Assembly: GCA_017861355.1 (NCBI GenBank)
Contig: JAGFXQ010000124.1
Location: forward strand, 1 to 18,477
Length of the DNA stretch: 18,477 nt
Reading direction: 5' to 3'
DNA from: Bacillota bacterium
GTDB taxonomy: Bacteria; Bacillota; Clostridia; Lachnospirales; Lachnospiraceae
Part shown: piece by piece, positions 1-7,460 of the stretch
How positions within the stretch are numbered: the stretch's first letter is position 1
How the letters are laid out: each line of letters opens with the position of its first letter
The notes under the pieces: model-generated
Told to the model about the DNA's origin: nothing
The model's input: only the letters and a program-made list of their open reading frames with translations
Database searches by the model: none
Made by a program: the position numbers and the translations under genes

Positions 1-1383
1 ATCAGTGGTGTCAAGTATCCCACAATCACAGGGAATGTATTCCGTGACTCGGACCGTCCGATTCAGATCATGCCAGCTAAGAATACGAACAGTGGATCAG
101 ACTATGCCATAACCTATAACACAATCGACGACGGGAACAAGGCAGACATGTTGAAAAACACCTTGCTTGAGATGAAGGAATATTTTATCCGGTATAATCA
201 GGTTTATAATGAATTCACTCAGAATACCGAGCGATGGGAGATCTCTGACCAATCGGTGAGATCTTTTACTATCAACCCATCCTCAGAGCCATTTCAGAAC
301 ACTTTCAAAAATTATAGTACCTATAACAGTTCCTCAAAACAGTACTATGTGTTGCGTTCTTATTTAGAGCAATTAGAAAAGGTGGGAGGAGGCACTCTCA
401 CTCTGAGTGCCGGAACATATGAGATCTGTAATACCCTTTATGTGGCTTCAAATATCACAATCTATCTGAAGGACGGTGCGATCATCCGTAAGTCAGAGGC
501 TACCGGAACAACTGCATTAGATAGTTCCTCCTCTTTGTTTCAGCTGGCGGCGCCCTCCAAATCCAAAATTGTAGGTGGATACTCGGGTTATTCAGGAGAA
601 CATGACATTCAATTCCTGGGCGAGGGGAAGGCAACCATTGATCTGAACTATGTCAGTGGAGCCATCGGCTTGATTCTGGTACATAATTCAAACATTACCA
701 TCAGCGGAATTACCTTTACCAATATGCAAGGTGGGCATTTTATCGAGTTGGATGCTTCGAAGTCTGTTGTAGTTGAGAAGAATACGTTTGCCGGTCATAA
801 ACCTTCACAGACCGGAATTAAGGAAGCAATTAACATTGATACTCCGGATAGAAGCACCGAAGGACTTCATGTTGATTGGACCAGTTATGACTGCACACCG
901 GATTTGGACGTAATAATCCGGAATAATAATTTCAAAGATCTGGAGAGAGCCATCGGCACTCACAAATATAGTGGTGGTAAATATCATGAGAATATACAGA
1001 TTCTCAATAATATAATCGAAAATACGGATTCCGATGCCATTCGAATTATTAATTGGAAGACACCGACCATCACCGGTAATTCGATCAGTAATGTGAATTC
1101 AGGTATGGGTACGGAGCGGGCGGTTCTTGCCAGCGGAGTGATACATCCGGTAATCAGGGACAATACTTTTACGAATTCAGCCAGACCCATACAGCTTATG
1201 CCATGGAAAAACACAGGTCCGGGTAGTCAATATGAGATTACCTATAACGAGGTTAATACCTCGGATCTCAATCAGATGCTGAAGAATAATCTGGTACGTG
1301 TAGGTGAAACATTTATTCGAGTGAATCAGATTTATGGCATTTATGATTCGAATACTTTGAAGTATTATTATCATTTTCAGTAA
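1..1383 (+). CDS. Right-handed beta-helix repeat protein, C-terminal part (5' end outside window)
   Basis: The frame is open from base 1, so the methionine at base 70 is internal; 460 residues are visible up to the TAA at 1381. From about residue 118 the chain has a pectate-lyase-like parallel beta-helix start (a GGGTLTLSAGTY segment), then many short turns rich in Asn, Ile, Thr and Gly (NSNITISGITFTN, IQILNNIIENTDSD) typical of PbH1 repeats. The first 70 residues repeat the last 70: SGVKYPTITGNVF and RPIQIMP match SGVIHPVIRDNTF and RPIQLMP, 376 residues apart. The protein therefore carries at least two tandem beta-helix modules. Such folds are typical of extracellular polysaccharide lyases, epimerases and surface proteins. 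No catalytic residues could be assigned, so substrate and activity are unknown. The signal peptide, if any, lies upstream of the window. Confidence 0.85.
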   Translation: MSGVKYPTITGNVFRDSDRPIQIMPAKNTNSGSDYAITYNTIDDGNKADMLKNTLLEMKEYFIRYNQVYNEFTQNTERWEISDQSVRSFTINPSSEPFQNTFKNYSTYNSSSKQYYVLRSYLEQLEKVGGGTLTLSAGTYEICNTLYVASNITIYLKDGAIIRKSEATGTTALDSSSSLFQLAAPSKSKIVGGYSGYSGEHDIQFLGEGKATIDLNYVSGAIGLILVHNSNITISGITFTNMQGGHFIELDASKSVVVEKNTFAGHKPSQTGIKEAINIDTPDRSTEGLHVDWTSYDCTPDLDVIIRNNNFKDLERAIGTHKYSGGKYHENIQILNNIIENTDSDAIRIINWKTPTITGNSISNVNSGMGTERAVLASGVIHPVIRDNTFTNSARPIQLMPWKNTGPGSQYEITYNEVNTSDLNQMLKNNLVRVGETFIRVNQIYGIYDSNTLKYYYHFQ

Positions 1384-1517
1384 CTATTCAGGCCAGGCTC
1401 AGAAATCCTGTGGATTTCTGAGCTGTATTGGATTAATCCAATAGAAATAATTAAAATCAGCCCTTTGAAAGCAAGCTTTCAAGGTCTGTTTTTAAATATT
1501 TCTGCTGGCCTGAATAG
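1384..1517. repeat. Nested inverted-repeat block with 13-bp perfect terminal repeats
   Basis: CTATTCAGGCCAG (1384-1396) and its exact complement CTGGCCTGAATAG (1505-1517) enclose three further self-complementary units: a 12-bp stem with a TGT loop (1397-1423), an 18-bp perfect palindrome (1426-1443), and an 8-bp stem with flanking GC pairs (1462-1484) followed by a T-rich run. The block starts directly after the stop codon of the beta-helix gene. It may be a compound terminator or a small non-coding element. No target-site duplication is visible. Confidence 0.7.
1462..1494 (+). terminator. Probable rho-independent terminator of the beta-helix gene
   Basis: TTGAAAGC (1465-1472), loop AA, GCTTTCAA (1475-1482), with extra CC/GG pairing outside a one-base bulge, followed by TCTGTTTTT. 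It is the innermost right hairpin of the 1384-1517 block. The stronger 12-bp hairpin at 1397-1423 has no T tract behind it. Confidence 0.6.
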
Positions 1518-1574
1518 ATGATCCACATTATTTGTGATCACGATTAAAATATGATTAAATGTTGAAGGTTTTTA

Positions 1575-1603
1575 TTGAAGTTCCTCGTTATATGAAGTAT
1601 GAT
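1575..1603 (+). promoter_or_regulatory. Candidate sigma-A promoter of the LiaF-like/DUF4097 pair
   Basis: TTGAAG (1575-1580), a 17-base spacer and TATGAT (1598-1603) lie 60 bases before the start codon. A 7-bp stem-loop (GGTTGCG, loop TAAA, CGCAGCC, 1604-1621) overlaps the expected transcription start and could be an operator or a 5' RNA hairpin. Confidence 0.45.
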
Positions 1604-1662
1604 GGTTGCGTAAACGCAGCCAAATATAGCCAAAATAGCGCAAATAATTGGGAGGAATTAAA

Positions 1663-2379
1663 ATGAGAAACAAATTTTCGAATGTATTGTGGGGACTATT
1701 TTTTATCCTGATCGGCGTTGGAATTGCCGGTAATGTAATGAATATCTGGGACTTCCAGCTATTTTTTGACGGATGGTGGACGTTATTAATTATCATTCCT
1801 TGCTTTATCAGCATGATCCAGACCGGATTTTCCACCGGATCCACGATTGGTTTTATCATCGGCGTATTATTACTTATGAATTATCAATTGGATTTTCACT
1901 TTAATATCTGGCAGCTAATCCTACCGATTATTCTTGTATTCATCGGTATCCGTATTATGTTTCAGGGAGCATTTCGTAAGAAGATAAATTACGATCAGAA
2001 CTATAATTACAGCGACAGTACAAATGGTGCACCCAACGGTACAAATTATACTAATATAAACAAATCCGAATACAGTGCAATATTTAGCAGTAATCACGTT
2101 CATATTACAGAGCAGTTTATCGGAACCAGCTTAAGTACAGCCTTCGGTGCCATTGTATTGGATTTAAGAGAAGCGCAGATCACCGGTGATGTAGAGATTA
2201 ATGCCTCTGCAATCTTCGGAGGAATTGATATCTATCTGCCGGGCAATGTGAAGGTTAAGACCAATAATGTTCCGATCTTCGGAGGTGTAAGCAATAAGCA
2301 TACACAAACCACGGATCCTACAGCGCCCACTATTTATCTTAATTCCACCTGTATGTTTGGAGGTATCGATATTAAATGA
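1663..2379 (+). CDS. LiaF-like membrane protein (cell-envelope stress family)
   Basis: The protein has 238 residues. The ATG at 1663 is chosen because GGGAGGA sits 6 bases upstream; an in-frame TTG at 1648 precedes that site and has none of its own. The N-terminal 105 residues form about four hydrophobic helices of the LiaF/DUF5668 type (NVLWGLFFILIGVGI, WWTLLIIIPCFISM, TIGFIIGVLLLM, LILPIILVFIGIRIMF). A polar Asn/Tyr linker follows. The C-terminal 80 residues form the LiaF beta domain with repeated FGGIDIYLP and FGGIDIK turns. In Bacillus, LiaF holds back the LiaRS envelope-stress two-component system. No histidine kinase or regulator is adjacent here, so a regulatory role is inferred from the family only. 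The stop overlaps the start of the next gene (ATGA). Confidence 0.8.
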   Translation: MRNKFSNVLWGLFFILIGVGIAGNVMNIWDFQLFFDGWWTLLIIIPCFISMIQTGFSTGSTIGFIIGVLLLMNYQLDFHFNIWQLILPIILVFIGIRIMFQGAFRKKINYDQNYNYSDSTNGAPNGTNYTNINKSEYSAIFSSNHVHITEQFIGTSLSTAFGAIVLDLREAQITGDVEINASAIFGGIDIYLPGNVKVKTNNVPIFGGVSNKHTQTTDPTAPTIYLNSTCMFGGIDIK

Positions 2380-3254
2380 ACAGCTTTCAGAGAGTTATAA
2401 AATATTGCGCGATTGGATTTGCGATCCTGCTTGCTATCGGTATCATCACCTTTATGGTGAATATGGTATATGCAGTTGTGACCTTCTCCTCCGGTGGCTT
2501 TCGCTCCGGCGGTTTCCATTCCGGAATGAAGTTTAATGATTCAGATATTAAAACAGTTAATTTTGATGAGACCTTTACCGGGGTCACCGGCCTTGATATT
2601 GATAACTCTACAGGTAATCTGAAGATCATGACCGGAGATACCTTCCGTGTGGAAGGCGTTGATGTATTCGAAGGCTTTAAAGCAGAAGTAGATGCAAGTG
2701 GTACACTGACGGTAAGTGACAATGAATCCGGGTTCCATTTCTTTGGATTTGACATCAATGGCTTTAATAGCCCGAATTCGAAGATTACCATATACGTACC
2801 TTCGGATTTTATGGCGGATGAGGTTCGGATCGAGTCAGGAGCCGGAGCTGTTACAATGGAGAATCTGTCCACAGACTACCTCTATATCTCAGCCGGTGCA
2901 GGAAACATCAAGGGTTCCACTCTTAAGGCAGACCGAGTAAAATTTGAAGGTGGTGTGGGTTCCATTGATTTAGAGGACGTGACCTTCATGGATACCAGCT
3001 TCGAATGTGGAGTTGGTAATGTATTCATCAGTGGTACTCTACTGGAAGAGAACAAATTCAACTGTGGTGTCGGTGAAGTATCCTTGAAGTTAAAAGGCAA
3101 TATTAATGATTATGATCTCGACGTTGAGTCCGGTGTCGGTACGGTTCGTGTCAATGGAAAGAAGATCGAGGAGCAAGAACATACCAACCGCTTTGCAGAT
3201 CATTCGATCGAGGTTGACGGTGGTGTCGGTAGCGTAAGAATTGATATTGAATAG
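2376..3254 (+). CDS. Membrane-anchored DUF4097 beta-repeat protein
   Basis: The protein has 292 residues. Its ATG overlaps the TGA of the LiaF-like gene, which suggests translational coupling. One membrane segment at about residues 12-36 is followed by a Gly/Ser/Phe-rich stretch, then an extracytoplasmic domain of DUF4097 (adhesin-like beta-strand) type. From about residue 150 it has seven short repeats built on GxGxV/I: SGAGAV, AGAGNI, GGVGSI, CGVGNV, CGVGEV, SGVGTV and GGVGSV, spaced mostly 16-22 residues apart, as in a beta-solenoid. Two repeats carry cysteine at the same place. DUF4097 proteins often accompany LiaF or PspC-like envelope-stress proteins; the molecular function is unknown. 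Confidence 0.8.
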   Translation: MNSFQRVIKYCAIGFAILLAIGIITFMVNMVYAVVTFSSGGFRSGGFHSGMKFNDSDIKTVNFDETFTGVTGLDIDNSTGNLKIMTGDTFRVEGVDVFEGFKAEVDASGTLTVSDNESGFHFFGFDINGFNSPNSKITIYVPSDFMADEVRIESGAGAVTMENLSTDYLYISAGAGNIKGSTLKADRVKFEGGVGSIDLEDVTFMDTSFECGVGNVFISGTLLEENKFNCGVGEVSLKLKGNINDYDLDVESGVGTVRVNGKKIEEQEHTNRFADHSIEVDGGVGSVRIDIE

Positions 3255-3311
3255 TGAAAAGTAGTTGCATTCTCGGTATACTAATATTAAAATTAAGACA
3301 GAATAATAATG

Positions 3312-3348
3312 GGGACGTTAATAGTGCAAATTAGTAACGTCCCTCTTT
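3312..3348 (+). terminator. Likely terminator after the LiaF-like/DUF4097 pair
   Basis: GGGACGTTA (3312-3320) and TAACGTCCC (3335-3343) form a 9-bp stem with a 14-base loop, followed by a short TCTTT. The T tract is weak, so termination may be partial. Confidence 0.5.
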
Positions 3349-3388
3349 GACTGGCTAGACATAATATTGGTACAATAAGGAGAATGCT

Positions 3389-4666
3389 ATGAGCAAGAAG
3401 AGTATACTGGGGCTATTATTATTCGCTTGTCTGGTGGTGGCAGCATTATTCGCCGGCGCTAGCTACTTCATCAGCCTGGGGGACGGTTCCTATTCACAGC
3501 AGGAACAGAAGACAGATGCTACGAAAGAGGAGACTAATCAGATAACTTCCGGGGAAGGTACCGATAAGACAGATCTTGCAGCCGAGGATTCACCGGAGAT
3601 CACGAAGGAACCTGAGCTTGTTCAAGGGAACACGACACAGGCAGGAGGAGCGGATGTCTTAACTGAGGAACCATGGCTCAGTACAAATCCCAGTGATCAA
3701 GGGGGGACCTCTGAGAAAAATGCTTCATCTGTGCCAAAGACTGCCGATGGAAGCAATTCGGACGATAAGAATTCAGAAGATACCTTCAGTACCTCCGTTC
3801 CCGCAGCGGAAGCACCACAGCTGATCTATGACTGTGATAAAGTGGATTATATGTCCTATATTCCCGAGATCTCGATGGACAGCGAACAAGAAGAAGCGTT
3901 CAATATTACGAATCCCAGTATTGATGTAGATGCAATATCTGCAATTTTATTCGATGCAGATACGAAGGAAATCCTTTATTATAAAAATGCTTTGCAGGCA
4001 GTATTTCCAGCCAGTACGGCAAAACTACTGACTGCTCTTGTGGCACTGGATTGGTGCACAGAGGACGAGGAGGTTACCGTCGGTGACGAGATCACAATGA
4101 TTGGGACCGGTTCTACCATCGCCTATCTGAGACAGGGGCAGGTACTTACGATTCGCAATCTCTTATGCGGAATGCTATTGCCTTCCGGTAATGATGCGGC
4201 TTATGCAATCGGTGCCTATGTTGGTCGGAAATCTCTACAGAATGAAACCGCAACAAAAGAAGAGGCTATTGCGGAATTTGGACGTCTCATGAATCTTGAG
4301 GCAAAGACTCATGGGGTGAAGAACAGTTGTTTTAAGTCTCCGGATGGTTATGATGCCATTGGCCAATATACCACCGCCTATGATATGGGACTAATTGGTG
4401 CAGCAGCGGCATGCAATGAGACGATTGTTGAAGTGTGTGACCAGTCGGATTCCCGCAACATATTTCCCAGTGGAGAGGATGTAACCTGGTATAGTACGAA
4501 TAAATTAATCAAACGAGGCTATGCACAGTATTATTCCAAAGCGATCGGTTTAAAGACCGGTACCAGTACGATGGCAGGAAGGTGCCTGATCGCAGCAGCA
4601 GAGGAAGACGGCCATAAGGTAGTCTGTGCTATCATGAATTCCAGTTCCTCGGGCAGATATGATTAA
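3389..4666 (+). CDS. D-alanyl-D-alanine carboxypeptidase (peptidase S11, PBP5-like), C-terminally truncated
   Basis: The protein has 425 residues; the ATG has AAGGAG 6 bases upstream. A signal-anchor helix at residues 6-28 is followed by a long Thr/Glu/Ser/Asp-rich linker to about residue 145, which would span the wall. The catalytic domain carries all three penicillin-binding signatures: S209-T-A-K212 (nucleophile and base), S266-G-N268 and K389-T-G391. The family trims the terminal D-Ala from peptidoglycan stem peptides outside the membrane. The chain stops at SSSSGRYD, just before the last helix that normally closes the S11 domain (usually of the type xxLLDYGF), and there is no C-terminal domain. 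The next gene also starts abnormally a few bases on, so a deletion at about 4660 probably removed this 3' end. Activity could be kept, but stability is doubtful. Confidence 0.88.
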   Translation: MSKKSILGLLLFACLVVAALFAGASYFISLGDGSYSQQEQKTDATKEETNQITSGEGTDKTDLAAEDSPEITKEPELVQGNTTQAGGADVLTEEPWLSTNPSDQGGTSEKNASSVPKTADGSNSDDKNSEDTFSTSVPAAEAPQLIYDCDKVDYMSYIPEISMDSEQEEAFNITNPSIDVDAISAILFDADTKEILYYKNALQAVFPASTAKLLTALVALDWCTEDEEVTVGDEITMIGTGSTIAYLRQGQVLTIRNLLCGMLLPSGNDAAYAIGAYVGRKSLQNETATKEEAIAEFGRLMNLEAKTHGVKNSCFKSPDGYDAIGQYTTAYDMGLIGAAAACNETIVEVCDQSDSRNIFPSGEDVTWYSTNKLIKRGYAQYYSKAIGLKTGTSTMAGRCLIAAAEEDGHKVVCAIMNSSSSGRYD

Positions 4667-4707
4667 ATCAACGCCCGCAAATACCGTATGGATATCAACA
4701 GTCGTAC

Positions 4708-5718
4708 ATGGCATATGGACAGCCTGTGCAAAATCCGAATGGGTATGTTAAAAACCAGATCGTAAGTGTATATCCACCGGATTATGGAATGGTATACCTT
4801 GGAGAAGGAATGGAACCTCAGGCACCAACTACAAACATCTTAAGTAAAGTGGCTTTCTCCCTCTTCCTGATGGGTATCGCAGTTCTTTTGTCACAGCAGT
4901 TGATCGGTGCTGCGATTTATACTTTTTGGCCACAGATCGCTGAAACGGATTGGTATATGTGGGCACTTACCGCTATCTCAATGATCGGAATCGGATTACC
5001 GGTGTTCTATTTCTTAACTCGACGTATCCCTGAGCCAAAGCATGAAGAAGTCAAGAAACTGAAACCAATACAGTTTATCGTCATTTTCTTCGTATGTACT
5101 GCAGTAATGTATATTACGAACTTCTTCAGTGTGTTTTTAACCTTTCTCATCGCTCTATTGAAGGGTGGAAACTTCCTGGACCTTAATCCTTTGGCAGATG
5201 CACTCATAGACAGTAATCTGATCTTTCGGGTATTGTACGCTGCGTTAGCTGCTCCGATCATTGAGGAGATTATCTTCCGCAAGCTGTTATTAAATAAGCT
5301 GCGCAAATATGGTGATATACCGGCGATTCTGCTCTCGGCCATAGCATTTGGGTTGTTCCATATGAATGTTGCTCAGATGTTCTACGCAACAGCACTTGGT
5401 ATTATCTTTGCTTATGTGGCAATACGTACCAATTCAATTCGGTATAATATTTTGTTGCATATTCTGGTGAATTCCATGGGTGTGGTAATTGCGCCATTTG
5501 CTACGAAGCAGAATGTTGTCTTTTCCATGATTCTTGTTGCTTGGGTATTTACCTGTATAACCCTCGGACTGGTACTTTTGATCGTTAATATTAAGAAGAT
5601 CAGACTTTACCGAATTCAAAAACCCTTGGAGAAAAAATCCGGTTACTTGCTCAATCTGGGCACAATCCTGTATACCATAATGTGCTTAACAATGGTTGTG
5701 GTACAGATTTTAGCTTAA
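4708..5718 (+). CDS. CPBP-family intramembrane glutamic protease, 5' end apparently lost
   Basis: The protein has 336 residues from the first in-frame ATG. Membrane helices include about 46-68, 84-104, 121-150 and several after 205. The three CPBP (Abi/Rce1-like) motifs are present: E186-E187xxxR191, F214xxxH218 and H251xxxN255. Family members are intramembrane peptidases; substrates vary and none is evident here. The start is doubtful. No Shine-Dalgarno sequence precedes the ATG. In the same frame, the 45 bases before it (4663-4707) read NQRPQIPYGYQQSY, a Gln/Pro/Tyr-rich stretch that runs into the similar AYGQPVQNPNGY after the ATG. So the true N-terminus lay further upstream and has been cut off, probably by the deletion that also truncated the carboxypeptidase gene. 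Whether this remnant is translated is unclear. Confidence 0.85.
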   Translation: MAYGQPVQNPNGYVKNQIVSVYPPDYGMVYLGEGMEPQAPTTNILSKVAFSLFLMGIAVLLSQQLIGAAIYTFWPQIAETDWYMWALTAISMIGIGLPVFYFLTRRIPEPKHEEVKKLKPIQFIVIFFVCTAVMYITNFFSVFLTFLIALLKGGNFLDLNPLADALIDSNLIFRVLYAALAAPIIEEIIFRKLLLNKLRKYGDIPAILLSAIAFGLFHMNVAQMFYATALGIIFAYVAIRTNSIRYNILLHILVNSMGVVIAPFATKQNVVFSMILVAWVFTCITLGLVLLIVNIKKIRLYRIQKPLEKKSGYLLNLGTILYTIMCLTMVVVQILA

Positions 5719-5759
5719 AAGTAAGTGCGCAGAAGTGTCAAGTAAGTGTAATAGTAAGT
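5719..5759 (+). repeat. Short direct repeats (AGTAAGTG) after the CPBP gene
   Basis: Three copies of AGTAAGTG lie within about 40 bases just after the stop codon, with a partial fourth (AAGTG) between the first two. This gene-free stretch runs to 6022 and otherwise holds only the two inverted-repeat elements described separately. No ORF with a ribosome binding site was seen in it. Confidence 0.45.
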
Positions 5760-5767
5760 GTGACTAA

Positions 5768-5876
5768 AATGTCAAAAGCACCATAGGTGCTTTCCTGCTA
5801 TAAGATATTGATATGTAAACTTGCTTACAATAGCAATATCTTATAGTAGGAAGAGTGCGTAGCACCTTTTGACATT
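5768..5876. repeat. 109-bp inverted-repeat element with nested hairpins
   Basis: Two 43-base arms (5768-5810 and 5834-5876) pair at both ends: AATGTCAAAAG with CTTTTGACATT, and CTATAAGATATTG with CAATATCTTATAG. In the middle of the arms they do not pair; each instead forms its own small hairpin (GCACC-ATA-GGTGC at 5778-5790, and GTGC-GTA-GCAC at 5855-5865). The centre adds GTAA/TTAC. The predicted fold is a long stem with two opposed side hairpins. It lies between converging genes and may act as a two-way terminator or be a small mobile-derived element. Confidence 0.65.
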
Positions 5877-5908
5877 ATAATTAAGCATAATTATTTTATC
5901 ATATTAAC

Positions 5909-6010
5909 AAGAGAAGAGTTTATATTCTTTCTATTCACCGTTTACCAGTCTCATCCGACAATAGACGAATGGGTATTCAGTGCATAAGGACGGAATATAA
6001 ACTCTTCTTT
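5909..6010. repeat. Inverted repeat with 16-bp perfect arms, 65 bases apart
   Basis: AGAAGAGTTTATATTC (5912-5927) and its exact complement (5993-6008) enclose 65 bases that contain a smaller imperfect hairpin (CATCCG ... CGAATG, 5952-5971). The element ends 13 bases past the stop of the minus-strand YbjQ-family gene and could form its 3' RNA end. There is no strong T tract on either side. Confidence 0.55.
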
Positions 6011-6022
6011 GCTATTCTGATA

Positions 6023-6343
6023 CTATCTAATTCTGACTGCGGTTCCGGAAGCAGTAACCATCAACATTCCATTGTTTGCTCCGAGTACTTCATAGTCAAT
6101 ATCGACTGCTACGACAGCATCCGCTCCCATCTGATAAGCACGCTGTGACATCTCCTGCATCGCTTGTTCTCTAGCTCGGATCAGCTCCTCCTCATAGGTT
6201 CCGGAGCGACCCCCGAAAAAATTAGAGAGCCCTGCTGCAAAATCCTTTACAAAATCCACACCGGAGATAACCTCTCCAAAAACTACACCAAGGTAGTCTG
6301 TAATCTGTTTTCCTTCAATGGAAGGAGTCGTGGTAATAATCAT
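6023..6343 (-). CDS. YbjQ/UPF0145 family protein (putative heavy-metal-binding domain)
   Basis: The protein has 106 residues, the normal size for this family; GGGAG stands 8 bases before the ATG. The sequence shows the family pattern: an N-terminal strand (MIITTTPSIEGKQI), the GVVFGEVISG core, a variable FFGGRSGTYEEEL turn, a helix (REQAMQEMSQRAYQMGADAVVAVDIDYE) and a last strand ending GTAVRIR. Members form a homopentameric fold and were named for a proposed metal-binding role, which is not well proven; the cellular role is unknown. The gene starts 38 bases after the DUF4097 lipoprotein gene ends on the same strand, so both are probably one transcript. Confidence 0.9.
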   Translation of the reverse strand: MIITTTPSIEGKQITDYLGVVFGEVISGVDFVKDFAAGLSNFFGGRSGTYEEELIRAREQAMQEMSQRAYQMGADAVVAVDIDYEVLGANNGMLMVTASGTAVRIR

Positions 6344-6381
6344 AATCTTTCTCCCTTCTGTATTATCTTAATAGTGAAATC

Positions 6382-7413
6382 CTATTCTACAAAATCAATG
6401 GTTACATCACCGCTGCTTAACTCAGCTCGGATCTTCTTACCGGTATCGGTATCTGTCGTATAATGATCCTCATAATGATTTTCTCCTACCTTAATCTTGC
6501 CATAGGAAGTATCTAAGTCCAGTGAGTAATCGGCTAAGGCACCTAATATGTTCAAGGATACATTGCCATAGCTGTTGCTGATGTAAGCCTTTGCTACCTT
6601 GCCACTTGTCAGAACACAGTTGCCACTGCTCAACTTCAATTCAAGCTCATCGGTGGTAAGATCGCCCAGAACGATGTCACCGTAGGAATTGGTTATCTTT
6701 ACTTTGCTACTGTTTATACCAGCAATATCTACATCGCCGCTGGACATAGCAATATTAAAGTTGTCATAGGTGGTGTCGACCGGAAGGCGGGAAGATTTGG
6801 TGTTAATATCAGTAAAGTCAGCATTTCCGTAGGAATTCGTGAAATTAAGATCTCTTGCCTGAAAATCTTTGATTTTACTGTAGCCTGAGGATAAGGTGAT
6901 CTCTGTATCCAGTGCTGCAGCTTCCTCCATCGTGAAATCACCGTAGGATACGGTTACATCCAACTCATCGGCCACAAAACCATTCAAACTCACATCCCCG
7001 GAAGCATCTTCAATGTTGATATCATCAAAATGGCTGTCCTTAGGAAGATAGATCTTGATCCGGTTATCGAGGTTGAAATCGATGGAGTAAGAATTCGGGA
7101 AGCAATCCCGGTCATCGAAGAATAGCTTGCCATTCTCGAGGGAATATTCCGGCTCATCCTCCCAGTAGAGATAATCAATCTCAACATAGAACTTATCAGC
7201 CTCGATCAATTCTACCTGAGCGATACCGGTATGAATACTGATCTCGGTAATCGGTGATACTTCTGTCTTCGCTACCACGAATTCTTTGGCATCTTCACGA
7301 TCAAGCCGGTTAGTGGCATTGATAACGTAATTGAAACCACAGCCGGCCAGAAGTGAGCTGCTTAGAATAATAAATACAGCTGTTCCTAGAATTCTTCTTA
7401 TACTAATTCTCAT
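6382..7413 (-). CDS. DUF4097 beta-repeat lipoprotein
   Basis: The protein has 343 residues from the ATG at 7413, which follows a G-rich site (GGGGGGA) 9 bases upstream. The frame is open further upstream, but that part overlaps a good promoter (7513-7541), so the longer start is rejected. Residues 1-24 are a lipoprotein signal peptide with the lipobox LLAGC and C25 as the lipid-modified cysteine. From about residue 130 the chain alternates SYG and SSG turns (SYGDFTM, SSGYSKI, SYGNADF, SSGDVDI, SYGDIVL, SSGNCVL, SYGNVSL, SYGKIKV, SSGDVTI) spaced about 18-25 residues apart, a regular beta-solenoid. It would sit on the outer face of the membrane. It is a second, divergent DUF4097 protein near the one at 2376. 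Function is unknown. Confidence 0.85.
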   Translation of the reverse strand: MRISIRRILGTAVFIILSSSLLAGCGFNYVINATNRLDREDAKEFVVAKTEVSPITEISIHTGIAQVELIEADKFYVEIDYLYWEDEPEYSLENGKLFFDDRDCFPNSYSIDFNLDNRIKIYLPKDSHFDDINIEDASGDVSLNGFVADELDVTVSYGDFTMEEAAALDTEITLSSGYSKIKDFQARDLNFTNSYGNADFTDINTKSSRLPVDTTYDNFNIAMSSGDVDIAGINSSKVKITNSYGDIVLGDLTTDELELKLSSGNCVLTSGKVAKAYISNSYGNVSLNILGALADYSLDLDTSYGKIKVGENHYEDHYTTDTDTGKKIRAELSSGDVTIDFVE

Positions 7414-7460
7414 GTTTTTTGTCCCCCCATTATTACACTGTTTGTTCCATGTTTTCATTA

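Noticed and set aside
2387..2872. 161-codon minus-strand frame inside the DUF4097 gene
   Set aside because: It is a shadow of the repetitive coding strand with no family resemblance and no ribosome binding site considered convincing.
3347..3376. TTGACT, 18-base spacer, TACAAT just before the carboxypeptidase gene
   Set aside because: It resembles a sigma-A promoter, but transcription would start at about 3383, after the gene's AAGGAG site (3377-3382), so the transcript would lack its ribosome binding site.
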